Below are positions 51,301-63,300 of a stretch of 64,000 nt of DNA, piece by piece. This DNA is from Oxyruncus cristatus (lineage: Eukaryota; Chordata; Aves; Passeriformes; Cotingidae). A program made the translations under genes and the position numbers. The notes beneath the pieces are model-generated. The model did not search any database. It was not told the DNA's origin and saw only the letters and a list, made by a program, of their open reading frames with translations. Every line of letters begins with the position of its first letter. Positions within the stretch are counted from its first letter, which is position 1. The stretch is from assembly GCA_013399855.1 (NCBI GenBank), contig VXAY01005810.1, forward strand, positions 775,359-839,358, read 5' to 3'.

Positions 51301-54300
51301 GGAAGTCTGTGGCAGGGAAATAAATCTGGTCCATTCACGTGTCAGGCTGACAACCTAAAGTGTGAGCTGTTCCAAAGCATCCCTTTGCTAGGTCAGAAGG
51401 ACTGAGGCTGGTGCCACTGCCAAGAGTGCACCCCGTGAAGAGACGTTACTGCAGGTTGAAGTGAATCAAATTCCAGGTGGCTGTTGTTGTGATCATCCCT
51501 GTGTGCTCACCTGCAGTACTTACACTTCACCCCAAACATCATGCTTTTCTGACAGACCTGGCAAATCTGAGACAGCCAGGACTTTGTAGAGAACCTAAGT
51601 AGAGACAAGAGGGAGAAGTGCTGTTAAGCGGTGCCTCGGGGAAAATGATTATAGGCTGTACTGCAGCTCCTTCTGAAAGGAGCAAGCAGTGGTGTGGTGC
51701 AGAGCCCTCACTGGGCTGATCAGAACCCAGCTCAGAGCCGTGTCCACCGAGCCCCCCGGGCTGCTGGGCTGTCCCTGTGCTGCTCACCTGTGTGTCACCG
51801 CCAGGCCGAAGTCTCTTCGTACCATCTGAGGGGATCCCTGGGACAGCTCTGATGGACAACAAGAGGACGGTTTAGGGAAGCATTGCTCACACCTGCTCAC
51901 CAGTGTGGACAGAAACCAAATGGTCACTGCCACAGGTCAGCCCCACCGGCCCAGAGGTGTCAGCACCACAGCTCAGACTGTGCTGCAAAGCTGCTACAAT
52001 ACTGCATTTGCATATGTTTCCATGTGATTTGATAAATCGTGATGTTTTACATTTAGGGATTACAGAAGTCCATCTGACCAAGTCTAAGCCATTCTTAAAG
52101 TGGGAAGTCAGACTTTATTCCCAACTGGTTTACTTCCAATTTTTTAACTGCAAATACCATCACCCAGTTTTCCTGCAGTGTCAGTAGATTTCAGAACTGA
52201 AATTCTTTTTCACTGAAAATTCACTGAGTTTTCTAGACAGGGCCAGCATGACCCAGAAGGATAAAAATGCGTATGAGAGCTCACTTAGTGAGCTAGTAAG
52301 TGCAGAAAGGGAGACCTAGACTTCAGAAGGCCAATCCAGCACTCCAGTAGTTAGAGCCAGAACTTTCTGAAAACTCTCAAATACTTAGATTCTGGCATAT
52401 TTCCTGAACTAAATCTATATAAATATTCCAAATCTGGACTAAACTCAAATCTGCAAGTGTCAGCACAGCCAGGGCTGTTGGTGTTTACACAGAGCCAGTC
52501 TCTCACTTGACCCTAGATGGCACCAGATTCTTTTTTATCATTAGTCCAGTGAAGTTTTAAAGGAGTCTCTGGTCCTCAGCCTCTTAGGCTGCAGTGGCTA
52601 GCTGCTTTTGCAGGGAATATTGCTGGTCCAGTGTGGCCATCCAAATGGATCACAACACAACAGTTAAGATGGCTGTTAACATTGGGTAAGATGGATAAAT
52701 CCTTACTGAAGAGTTCTAATGAATACAAACCAGTTTGGGATTGACTGGGACTCACCAGAGCCCACAGCAGAGATTTTAACCCAGCCAACATGACTGTGCA
52801 CAGAGAAGCACCAAAATCCTTCCTTTCTTCCTTTATGCTAATGCTTTTTTCATTGATTGCACAAAATTATCTCACTCTCCACAGGGAAATGCTCAGATTC
52901 CTGCTGGTACTTTCATTTTATAATCTTCCTTCTATTTCTGAAAGTAATTCCTGGGATTTTTGTTGCAAGGGGCATTGGATATATGTGCAGTGCTATAATG
53001 TCCTTATTTGGACTTTTATACTTTTTTTAATGCTTTGATGCTTTTGCACCCTTCCCAAGCTGCTCCAATCTCTCTCCATTAGGTTCCAAGGTTACAGGTT
53101 GTGTCTGGGACACACACACCTCAGGGTAGCTGGAACTCCCAACAGCATTGGTACGGCACTGGATAAAAACACAGCCCTGGTCCTGTCAGACATTAACCAT
53201 GTGAACAGACTCCTCAGCACCAGGGGAACATTCCACGTTCCAGAACTTGCTGAAGCTTTCTCAGAAGGCTGCACATAACTGTCTAATTTCATTGCAAAGA
53301 CACTGGGCAGTGAATATCCAAAGACACAAGATGGTTAGATATGAAATTAGGAGTACCAAAAGGCATCAGTACCAGCTCTCTGAGGTACAGACAAGCACTT
53401 ACACCCAAACCCCTAACTTTAACCCTTGAAACATCACTATTCCTTTTCCTTGCTGTTGTCATCTGAAAAAGCACCAGGTACAAAAAAGTTAAACCCAGTT
53501 CTGCAGCAGATCATGCTCCTGCTCAGTTAACAGGAGCTCTGGGATAGGAGGGCCTGTGCAGACCATCCAGAGGCTGCACAGGGATGACCAACAGGGAGCT
53601 GACAAGCACGTTCTTCTCCCTCAGCAAGGCACTGCAGACACCCCCGTAAGAGTCTCTTACCGAACCTAGAAAGAAAAAGAGATAGTTCTTTTAGCCAGCA
53701 GATTCCTGTGATGGGATTCACACTGTGCTAGAACAGGAACTGCTGCCTGCAGCGTTTGCCATCAGGTTTGCAAACACCTCTGGTTTTGCACAGGCTCCTG
53801 AAGCTGCTGCAGTGCCAGTACTGTCCTGCCTACACGTGGTAGTCTTTGCTGGGGAGAGCTCCAGCTCCAGTCTGGGAAAGAACTTACTTTATTGGAGGAA
53901 CTTCATCTATCCTGTTTCCCAGCTGTGATTCGTGGGACTTGCTCCTTGTGAGGGTTGGGAAGTTGGGCAGCAGCTGGAACACCTTCCGGCAAGGGGGGGG
54001 AGGAGTCCGTGGGGGCTTCAGCTTGTGCCGCCGCTTGGCCTGGGGCGTGGCCGGGGGGGTGACGGTGATGCTGTGAGTCCTGGGCGCCAGCCTCCCGCCC
54101 TGGGCGGGGGGCACCAGGGCCTCCAGGAGGTTTTCTGCGTACACAGAGGGGCCGTGGCTCGCGGCCAGAGGGTCTGAGGGTGGGGCTGTGGACACGGACA
54201 CGGAGCGGGGCTGGGTGCCAGGCCTGGGCACGGGCAGGGCCGCGGGGTCCGGCTGCGAGGAGCTGCTGTCCCGGCGGGCCTCGGGCAGGTTCACCAGCAC

Positions 54301-57300
54301 GTCGTCCTTCAGCTCCCCTGTTCAGAGAGAGTGGCACTGACTGGGAAGCACCTCCACACCCACAGCAGTGCTGCCCTGGGCTCTAAGGTGTCCCCGTGCA
54401 GGGGTGTGCGTGCCCGTTCCACGTGGGGATGCAGATCCCATGGGCTTCAGCAGGGCCCTGCCTGGTGAATCTCAGCAAGGGCCTCATTTTAGCTTTTGAG
54501 AGACATATACCTGGATTTTTAAAAGTGCCCTTTCTTTCTAAGTGAATGCCATGACTTCTGAGCAATGGCTGGTCTGACACAGTGTGGATGGGAAATATTT
54601 GACAGCCTGGGACAAGAAAGATTAGAAAAAAGGAAATATGAAACTGAGTTGTTTGCTGACTTTTCCATTAACTAATCTTTATGACTTGCAAATGGATGAA
54701 CTGTCATAATACCGGCAGGAAACATCACCTTTCAGTGACAGATTGATAATTGCTGAAAAGAAAGATGTAATGCATGTTAGTACCAGTCTGCTGGGAGAGT
54801 CTCTTGTACAAACAGATTTTACAGTGCCTTTGGAAGTGCCTGGGGAAGGTGACAGGGCTTCTCTCTGAGCTGACAACATGCAGGGAGGGGATCACCTACA
54901 AGGAATCTGGTTGTATTTGTTAGGTCAAGGACATGTACTGACTGATGGAGAATGAACTGGAGCATTAGACACAACTCTGAACAGAGAGGGAAAACAGTCT
55001 ATTGAGTGGGAGAGGATATTTCCTCATACATTTATTTCCATGTATTTATTTGACTCCATGTCAAAACCAAATCCAACTCATGTTCTCTAGCTGTGTTTGA
55101 TCAGTGCACCTTCATGGACATGCAAGAGCCACAAAGTGACAGCGCTTACAGAATACACCACTGACACTGTCTGGAGCGTTTGCAGATTCTCACATGCAAG
55201 GAAGCAGGATGGGGCTGGGGTGCCAAGACCCCAACTCCATGTGAGAACAAGACAGTCTGTACCTGATTCTGTCACCTTCCGTAGGCAGCTCAGTGCCCCG
55301 TTGAGCCTGGAGCACTCCTCATCTCTGGCACCACATCTCTTCATTGTTTCTTTCACCTTTGACTCATTCATTTCTAGTAAGGCATCCAAGGTCAGCTCCT
55401 CCGGTATCCTCTGCAGAAAACAAGGCAAGACCTTTTTTTCACTATCCATGTCTAAATAGGACTGTCACCTGTTGTTCTGGTGTACTTTGAATAGTGCCCT
55501 GTCTCACTGCCTGGTCTGACTCATGATTTGCTCATTTTGGTAGTGCCCAACAGCTGCTCCCTCCCCCCTGCGTGGTGTGTGTGCTCTGCCACACTGTGAC
55601 TGGGCATTCTCTGCTATGTAAGTTAGGATTAGAGGGGATTGAAATATTCTTCTCCCCTACTGGAAAGCTTTCACTCAGTACTTTTGCAAAGCTACCAATG
55701 AAACAACTTTTCCCTTAAAAATAGCAGCAGAAACAAAACAGGCCTAAAACCTGAAAAAACGTCAGATAACGATGTTTGGCTTTTCAGCAGTGAAGTGAAA
55801 AGCAGAAACAGTGAGGAAAGTTACTTCTTTTCTTGAACACAAACGTAATGTTTTGACAGAGATAGCGACCTCCTCCTCCTCATGCATTTTTCCTTCATCA
55901 GAAAACCAGCCTTACCCGTATCCTGCCTGGAGAGATATTTGTGCAGAACTCCTACTACGTCTTAATACACCAAACCCCCACAGTGATAAGGTTCTGATCA
56001 GGCAGACACAAAAGATACAAGAGCCTGGAAAGCACAAAACGATCTGGTATTTCCTGACACAGAACTGAGCTGCGTCTCTCTCTCTTCCCCCTTTCAAATG
56101 TTTCCAGTGTAAGTCTGCAGCAATTGTGGTTAATAAACAAAACCAGGATACTTAGCCCAGATACCCAGGAATTTCCCTGAAAGTTCTGCCTAAACAAACC
56201 TCCCTGTTGCCTACTCTCACAATGAGATCACAAATTTCACAATATTTGGCCTCTTTCCTAAAGCTTCAGCTCCTGGAATCAAGCTATATAAAAGGGTTTG
56301 AACTTTTATTTGAAGAGGAAACTCAAAACTGTGTCTCACTGCCTGGAGAAACAGAACGCCTGAAATCCTCCAGTCCTTAAACCTCACTTCCGACCCCAAA
56401 GCAAATGTGAATGTGCTGAATGTCCTTTAACAATTTCATCTTTCTTAATCCAGGCTTGTGCTTTTGAGAGCTGACGCAGGACCTTCAGCTGTGACAGTGC
56501 TGAACAGCCCCAACCTTTGGAGCTTTGTAGGTGGTAACACAGAGAGTAATCACAGAGTTTCCATTTTTAGTAACTGTGGCAGGGAGCAAAGAAAAAGAGT
56601 AAATTAAGAAAGGACATAAGTCTAAGAAACACATCCTGCATCTTCTGTCACATGCCCTCAGCCGGATGAAACACAAAACACAGCTGACTCGAGGAGAGCC
56701 CAGGAATTTAAATGAGCAGTAAGCACAAAGCAGGGCCAGCGTAGAGCCAGAGTTCAATGAAGTTTGGATCAATTTTTTTCCATAATTAATCTTTGCAGAA
56801 TAAGAAAAGCACAGACATCCCAGCTGATGCTGGGTATTATTACTCATTTTTCTGCACACCTGCACCATCATGATGCAGGAGTGAGACTGCCCTCAAAATG
56901 CCTCTTCGGGGATGATTTCCACTGTCACACAGTCTTGGTATAAACAGGATTAGAGTGATGTAACACTTGAATTATCTTGAAACATCTCGTCACCCCCACC
57001 ACTCCCCACTAAGAGAACAACTTTGGCTACACAGCCCCTGTTCTAGGCAGCAGCCTCATCCCAGATCCCAGCAGGAGCTCCCCACTGCTGTTACCCAGGA
57101 TCCCCTCACCTCCCAAGCCTTCCTGCCACACATGTAACCAGTTACTTATTACAGCTGTTAGTCAATAGGTAAAGGGGAAGAAACGAAGGTTTTCCTGGGG
57201 AAAGCAGAGCTTTTCCCCACTGCCAGTGGCAGCTGGAATGCAGAGCCAGCTGGGGTGGGACTGGTGGCAGCACCATTGGGGATCTGTTTTCTCCAATGCC

Positions 57301-60300
57301 TGTTCTGTGGCAGGAACCAGCCTTCAAGCTGGATCAAGGATTCAAGCCTTCCTCATTGCACCTGAAAACAATTTTTAAAAGACACCAAACTATTGAGCTC
57401 TTCAGAGTGTCAGGGAATTTTCACCTGGCCCATGCATTTGCAGGACACAAGTCTCTGAGGAGGGCTCCATCAGCCCTGAGCTGACTGTGCTCTGCAGCTC
57501 AATGTGTGGCCTGTGATGGTCCAACTGAGCAGCAAAGCCCCCCCAGCTCTGCACTCCAGCACACGGCCCCTGACAGAGGGGCTGGGCCCACATGTGAACT
57601 CCAATCTGCTCTTTTGCTCAACAGTTTAATTTTATAAAGACAGAATAGCAAGTTGTAGGAAAGTATAAAGTACAGAAAAGGAGATTATATTTAAACAATC
57701 CCAGTGACCTTGAGCTGGGAGAGCCCAGACTTTCTGAACCTGCTGCCAGCCCCCATGACACGCGACAAAAGAAATAAGCCTTCAACGAGGGGGAGGGAGG
57801 GGAAGTAAGAGGCTTTCTTTAAACAGCCACTCATGTGCTGCACATATGTGGTGGCTTAATATAAAACTGGCCAACCTGATCCCTGTAAGATTGGCCTCCT
57901 ATGCTGTGCTAGCCCCAGCCAGTGTGACAGTGAGGAGGGTCACCAGTTCAGGGGGCTCTGGGAACAGGTTCTGCTGCTGCCCTGGCTCAGGTGTTGTGCT
58001 GGGGGAAGAATGACCCCGGTGAAGGGCTCTGACAGGATCCATTTTAGAGGGGCATGTGGTGGGCCCCAACCCCCCAGTGCAGTTCTGGGTCCTTGCACAG
58101 GGGTTACTCCCAGCCTTCACCACTGAGGGTGAGAAACGTGGGTCCATCTGACCTCTCTTTACCTGCTTCTTCAGTGGGTGCTGAGGCTTCTAAAAAAGAA
58201 AGAGCTTTAAAAAATACAGATTAAAGGCTTGCATTAGGGCCAAGCTCAACACCACCTCCTTGGGCACACCTGCCTCGAGAGATGAAGCTGCAAAGTATTC
58301 AGATACTATTCTAATAATAAGGTCAGATTTAATTAGGAGAGAAAGAGCAGGAGAAGACAGAACCTGCTTTCAATCTTCAGCACCTCAGTAAATCTAAAGC
58401 CTTACCATGGTAAGGCTTCTCCTCAGCAGAAGTGATGCTAAAAAGCCCAAATCAGGAAATAATTCCTCTCTATAAGAGGTAAAAGGACTTTCCTATACAG
58501 CCCTCCCACTTATCAGACACAGACTGCACTTCATGGGACATGTTTGAAGAGAGCAAAGTGAGTACCACTGCATCCAAGGAGCCATCCAAGGGTTAGTCTT
58601 AATTAGTCTGGGTGAAGAGTTCACACGAGTCTTTAATCTTGTCTGGTGTCCAACTTAAATCCCTGAAACATGGCAAAAATGCTGGTATCTAACACAGTGG
58701 AGGGGTTATTTTTGGTAAAGATTCCACCCTGCAGATAAGCCTATGGAGCTAATGCTGCTGCAGGCACTCTGCAAAATCAGCCTGACCTGCTCCTTGACCC
58801 AGTAGCCACAGCTCTTCCTGTAAAGCTGGACAGTCGTCAAGGCCCCAAATGCCTCCTCTTAAATCAATACATTCCCTCTCCAATCATCCTCCCGTGAAGC
58901 AGCAGATGCTGGAAGAGAAAGCCCATTACATAAGGTGCTTAAATTCCCACTGATAGCTCTAAGCAAAGCATGTAAAGATGCTCTTAAGAACATCTTGTGC
59001 CTGCTAGTTGTTATTTTGCTCTGCTTTTCTGGTGCCTGGAGAAAAAGGTAGTGAAAAATTGTTGCATTATTAAATTCCTGGAGATTTTATGGGCATTCTG
59101 GAAAGCCTCTCACATGAACCTTCCAGCCTGCATTAAGCTGTGAGCATAACCAGGCTACGGTTTCACCTGACATCACCCTCCTCACTGGTTCCCCTCGCAG
59201 CAGGCGGGGGAGAGGAGCTGCCAGGCTCGGGGCATTCCCTCCCCTGGCTCTCTGGGACAGGATGGCTGCTGTCACTACTTTCTGTGGCAGGCAGAGGTAG
59301 CAGCTGCAGACCCCGAGGGGGAGCCGGAGCCTCGGGCTGACCTCAGGCCATGAATGATTCACAGTGAACAAGGCTGCCAGGGGCACCTGCACCCTTGGCA
59401 GGGGAAGGGAACCCTTGCAGTGGGAGAGAATATTTTCCAAGAGCTGTTTATGCTGGGGAGGGACCTTCAGCTGGAATACAGTGATGGAATTTCAGCTCAA
59501 GGAAGCCTGCAGGACAGAGTTAATCTGCATATACACAATTAGCACATCCAGGATCTCTGCTATCTGGTGGTCCAGTCAGAGCTCCTGCTGCCAGACCCAT
59601 GGAAATCCCCAGCAAAGAGCATAGTCCTCGTGGCCTGTTCGTGCAGATATGCTGACAGAAAGAGATGGGAGGATACAGCTGTGGAAACCTGATAGGCTTA
59701 GGCAGATCTGCCTCTTCTATCCCCATCCAAAGCAAGGATGCAGACACAAAAAACCCTCAGCACTGCTCCGATAACTGATCTGCTTCAAGCTGGACCACCC
59801 TCCATGCAAACAGCACCTTCTGCCACGGGCTCGTAGTACCAATGCCCGGCCAGTGGCCCATCCTCTACAGATTTTCACAGGGCAGCAGGAGACTCTTGGC
59901 AGACAATTCCTGCCCAAGGCATGAGCTCTTCCTGCTCTGCTCCCCTGCGTGCCAGCACTGCTCCTGCCTTGCTCAGCTCTGCACTGACAAGCAAGACTTT
60001 GGCATAAAGGCTGAAAGAGGCACTAGGTGGGCTTCACAGGCGGGCAGGAGGTACCACAGGAAAGTATATACACAAATACATTCCCCAAATGGAACAGCCA
60101 GAAACCAGCCACAGCCCTGCTGCATCTGCTCCCACAGACTCCCTGGTTGCACAGCCCTGCTGCTGGACGGCAGTTCCTGGTCAGGATGTGCCCCTCCCCA
60201 TGCATGACAGTTACCCACCCTAAAACCAGCTTGCCAGACTTGACTGACACCCACCCCTGCTCCACAGCACGGGCGGCCGGACCAGACGTGCTTCAGAAGC

Positions 60301-63300
60301 TGATAACGAGATGACTCCGTTCTTAAGTTACTTTTTAAGGCACTGACAAGTTACATGTGGGAACAAATATAATAGTTACGTTTCTGGAAAGCACAACGTA
60401 ACGGCAGAGAGGTTTGCTTTCTCTGAAGAAAATAAACCAACAGAGATTTTTTTAATCTGCTCTTTTCGTAGACATACCCCAAACCCAGAACCCAGTAAAC
60501 AGCTCTGCGAGAGACTTCTTCCATCAGCTTAAGAGCAGGGACAGTGCTCTGTTCTCATCCTCCTTCCCTCCTGCTCCCCCCTCAATTCCTGACTCCAGCT
60601 CCCAAGGAGAACAGGACAATCCAGATCAGTGTATTTTTGTAGGGCCATTTTCAGAGCAACTTTTATCCCCCTGAGACCACTATATAGTGTAAACAGACCT
60701 TCTGTCTGCAAGGTTCCTTGTCCTATCTTTTCTAGATCTCAGTTTAAGTACCTCCTTGCCTGGTTTCAATCCACTCTATTTAAGCATTTTCAGTATTAAA
60801 GGACACATTCACAGAGCTAATCAATCTCTAGAACTCCTACCAAAAACAAGGACTCCAGCATTTCCTAAAAAAAAAGAAAAAATTCCCTAAGAAGCAACTT
60901 AGAGCACGGTATTAGCCCAGCTCCAAAGCAGAGCCTGCTCCACACCAGCCACCGTTTTCTATGATAAAGATCTGTCTGGCAGCTGATTAGAGGAACAATA
61001 ACAAAGCAACAGAAATAGTGCAGGTTGAGGTGGGGGTTCACGGTTTCCCTACCCCTCAGAATTGCGTGCACAGAGAGCAAACAGGACCCCAGACTCCAAG
61101 CTGGTGTTCCCCACCTACCTGCAGGCCCGCCAGGTGGGCGCAGCCCAGCCCTCTCACGGCGCGCAGCGTGACCGGCTCGCTGCCGTCCGTGGTCACCGCA
61201 GCTTTAGCTGTCGCCCAACGCCATAAACAGTGCATTGTTATTACTAGAATCTCTTCCAGAACTAAAGGATTTTACAAGCAGTCATTATTCTTGTTTTAAA
61301 TATAGGTTTTCAAAGAAATAAAGGAGCCCAACAACAAGACAGCAATTGTAATTGCCAGAGCTTTCGAGCTTCACAATGTCTAGAGCAAGTCAGCGAGCAA
61401 AAATAGTCTTTACTCTGGAGTGGAGGAGTCAGCAGATATTCTAAACTGGAGCCGGTGCTCTATTTCTGACAGGAGAGCCTGGGAGCTTCTGTGCTTCCCG
61501 GCATGGCAGCTTTATTTGGGAGAGCACTGGGAGGGGGGCGAGGGGAGGGGAGGGGAGAGAGAGAAACAGAGCATTGTTTCTCTCACCGCTGAGCCAAAGA
61601 ACTCTTGCAATTAGGCTGCTTTTCAAAGGTGTTATGTCACAGATTAGCACAATCTTCAAAAAACTCCTCCCAGCAACACCAGAAATGCAAAGGGAATCGG
61701 AACCCTTTAAAAAATGCATGAACTCAGGCCTTTCTCCTGATCTGTCCCTGACAAACAGCGGGCCTGGAGAGCCCTCCACCCTCACCTCCTCTTGTGCTGT
61801 ACCTGCTGTTCTGCTCAGCTCTCAGGGCAGCCTCTGGTGCAGCTATTCTGACACTCTACAGATACCTGACAACTCCTCCAACTTGTTGCAGAGCCTAAAA
61901 GGCCCAAGAAGAGAGGGCTGTGTGCCTACATGAATACACTATGACAACACTTGTGGGGTTTTCCTTCCCTCTGGAGCACTTTTGGGAAGCCTTAAGAAGG
62001 AAACCCAGTATGGCTATTTCCACTTTACAGGGAGCTGAGAGTATCTGAGAGCTGGGAAGCTGTGCCCAGTGTACTCTGTACACAGAACCAGGCAGGGACT
62101 CGAGGGTCTCCATTTTCCCTGTGGGAGCTGCTCAGCCATCTCTGTAAAGGCTCCCCCACCACCTCTCCCCCCAGTCCTGTCACAGGCCACGTGCACAAAG
62201 CAGGAAACCATTCTAGAGTATGTAATAACTAATCTATTAAAGCTCCTTCTGTCAGTGATTTCCATTTTGAAAGCTTTTAGCTGAAATGCAGTTCAACACG
62301 CTCTGTGAAATCTAAGCAACAGCAGGGATGATCCCATGATACCTGTGACATTTCTGAGAGGTAACTCATCCCAGACAGCTCCCTGTACTGTGCTGATGTC
62401 AGTGTCAAAGACCAACAGTGCTGCATTGCTATTTTCTGGGCAGTGCAGTAACAGGACCAAAAAAAAAGCCCTGCAAGAACAGAGCACTTAGTTTATTAAC
62501 CCAGCTATTTCCACTTCTCCCAGCTCACAGCCTGTTCCAGCATAGCTACTCAGAAGTTATTTTAATGACCCATCGGGTGCTGCAGTTCTCCTGTCCAGCT
62601 AATACAGATGCTACAGAAGCTGTTTGCAGCTGCTTGAATGAATGCAGAACTCTTCAAAATAACCATATATTTGGAATCCCTGAAGAATTTCAATGCTTTT
62701 ACACCTCTTGTAATTCTGACCCAGAGAACAAAAGGAAGAGTTCACTACACTGGGCATTGCCTGGGAGGGGGCAGCAAGAGAGCATGACTCAAAATAATAA
62801 AGAGCTGGAAAATTCTTCCTGCCTTAGAGCAAACCCGAATTTGTTCGCCCCTTTCAGTGACCACATACACTGAAGGGCAGTCTCAACCCTCTCTGCTCCT
62901 TGAATTAGCAGGATGTGGCAGATTTGAACTGTCCACCTCCCTCCCCCCTTCTTTTCACTTCTTCCCTGCCCCCAGTTCTGCAGGCACCACAAAGGATTTA
63001 TAAAAGAGCTACAAAGAATTCTTTTAGGCTCAGGCAGTTCCAGTAACCTTAGAAACAACGCTAGCTGGGAGCCTGGCAGTTTGGCCACGGCAACAGGCTG
63101 CTTTTATCCTCTCATTGTCACTGCTGCACCTTCAGCTGTGCCACCCAAAATCTCGCTGGGCTGCAAGGCAATACCAGCAGCATATTCAAAATGGAACAGC
63201 AGGAAACAAAAGGAACAACTCGGTCCTGAACTCATCCTGCTTCACCAGAGACCACTTAGTTACATCAGGATCAAGCTGGAGTAACTCCCATGGAAATCTA

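Noticed and set aside
53903..54337. 144-codon minus-strand frame overlapping the KSR1 linker exon
   Set aside because: It is the +1 shadow of the GC-rich KSR1 exon; the KSR1 frame has the conserved RSKSHES and PPRTPPPP motifs.
56284..56295. TATA-like word inside the large KSR1 intron
   Set aside because: An isolated word without CpG richness, initiator or adjacent exon; expected by chance in AT-rich introns.
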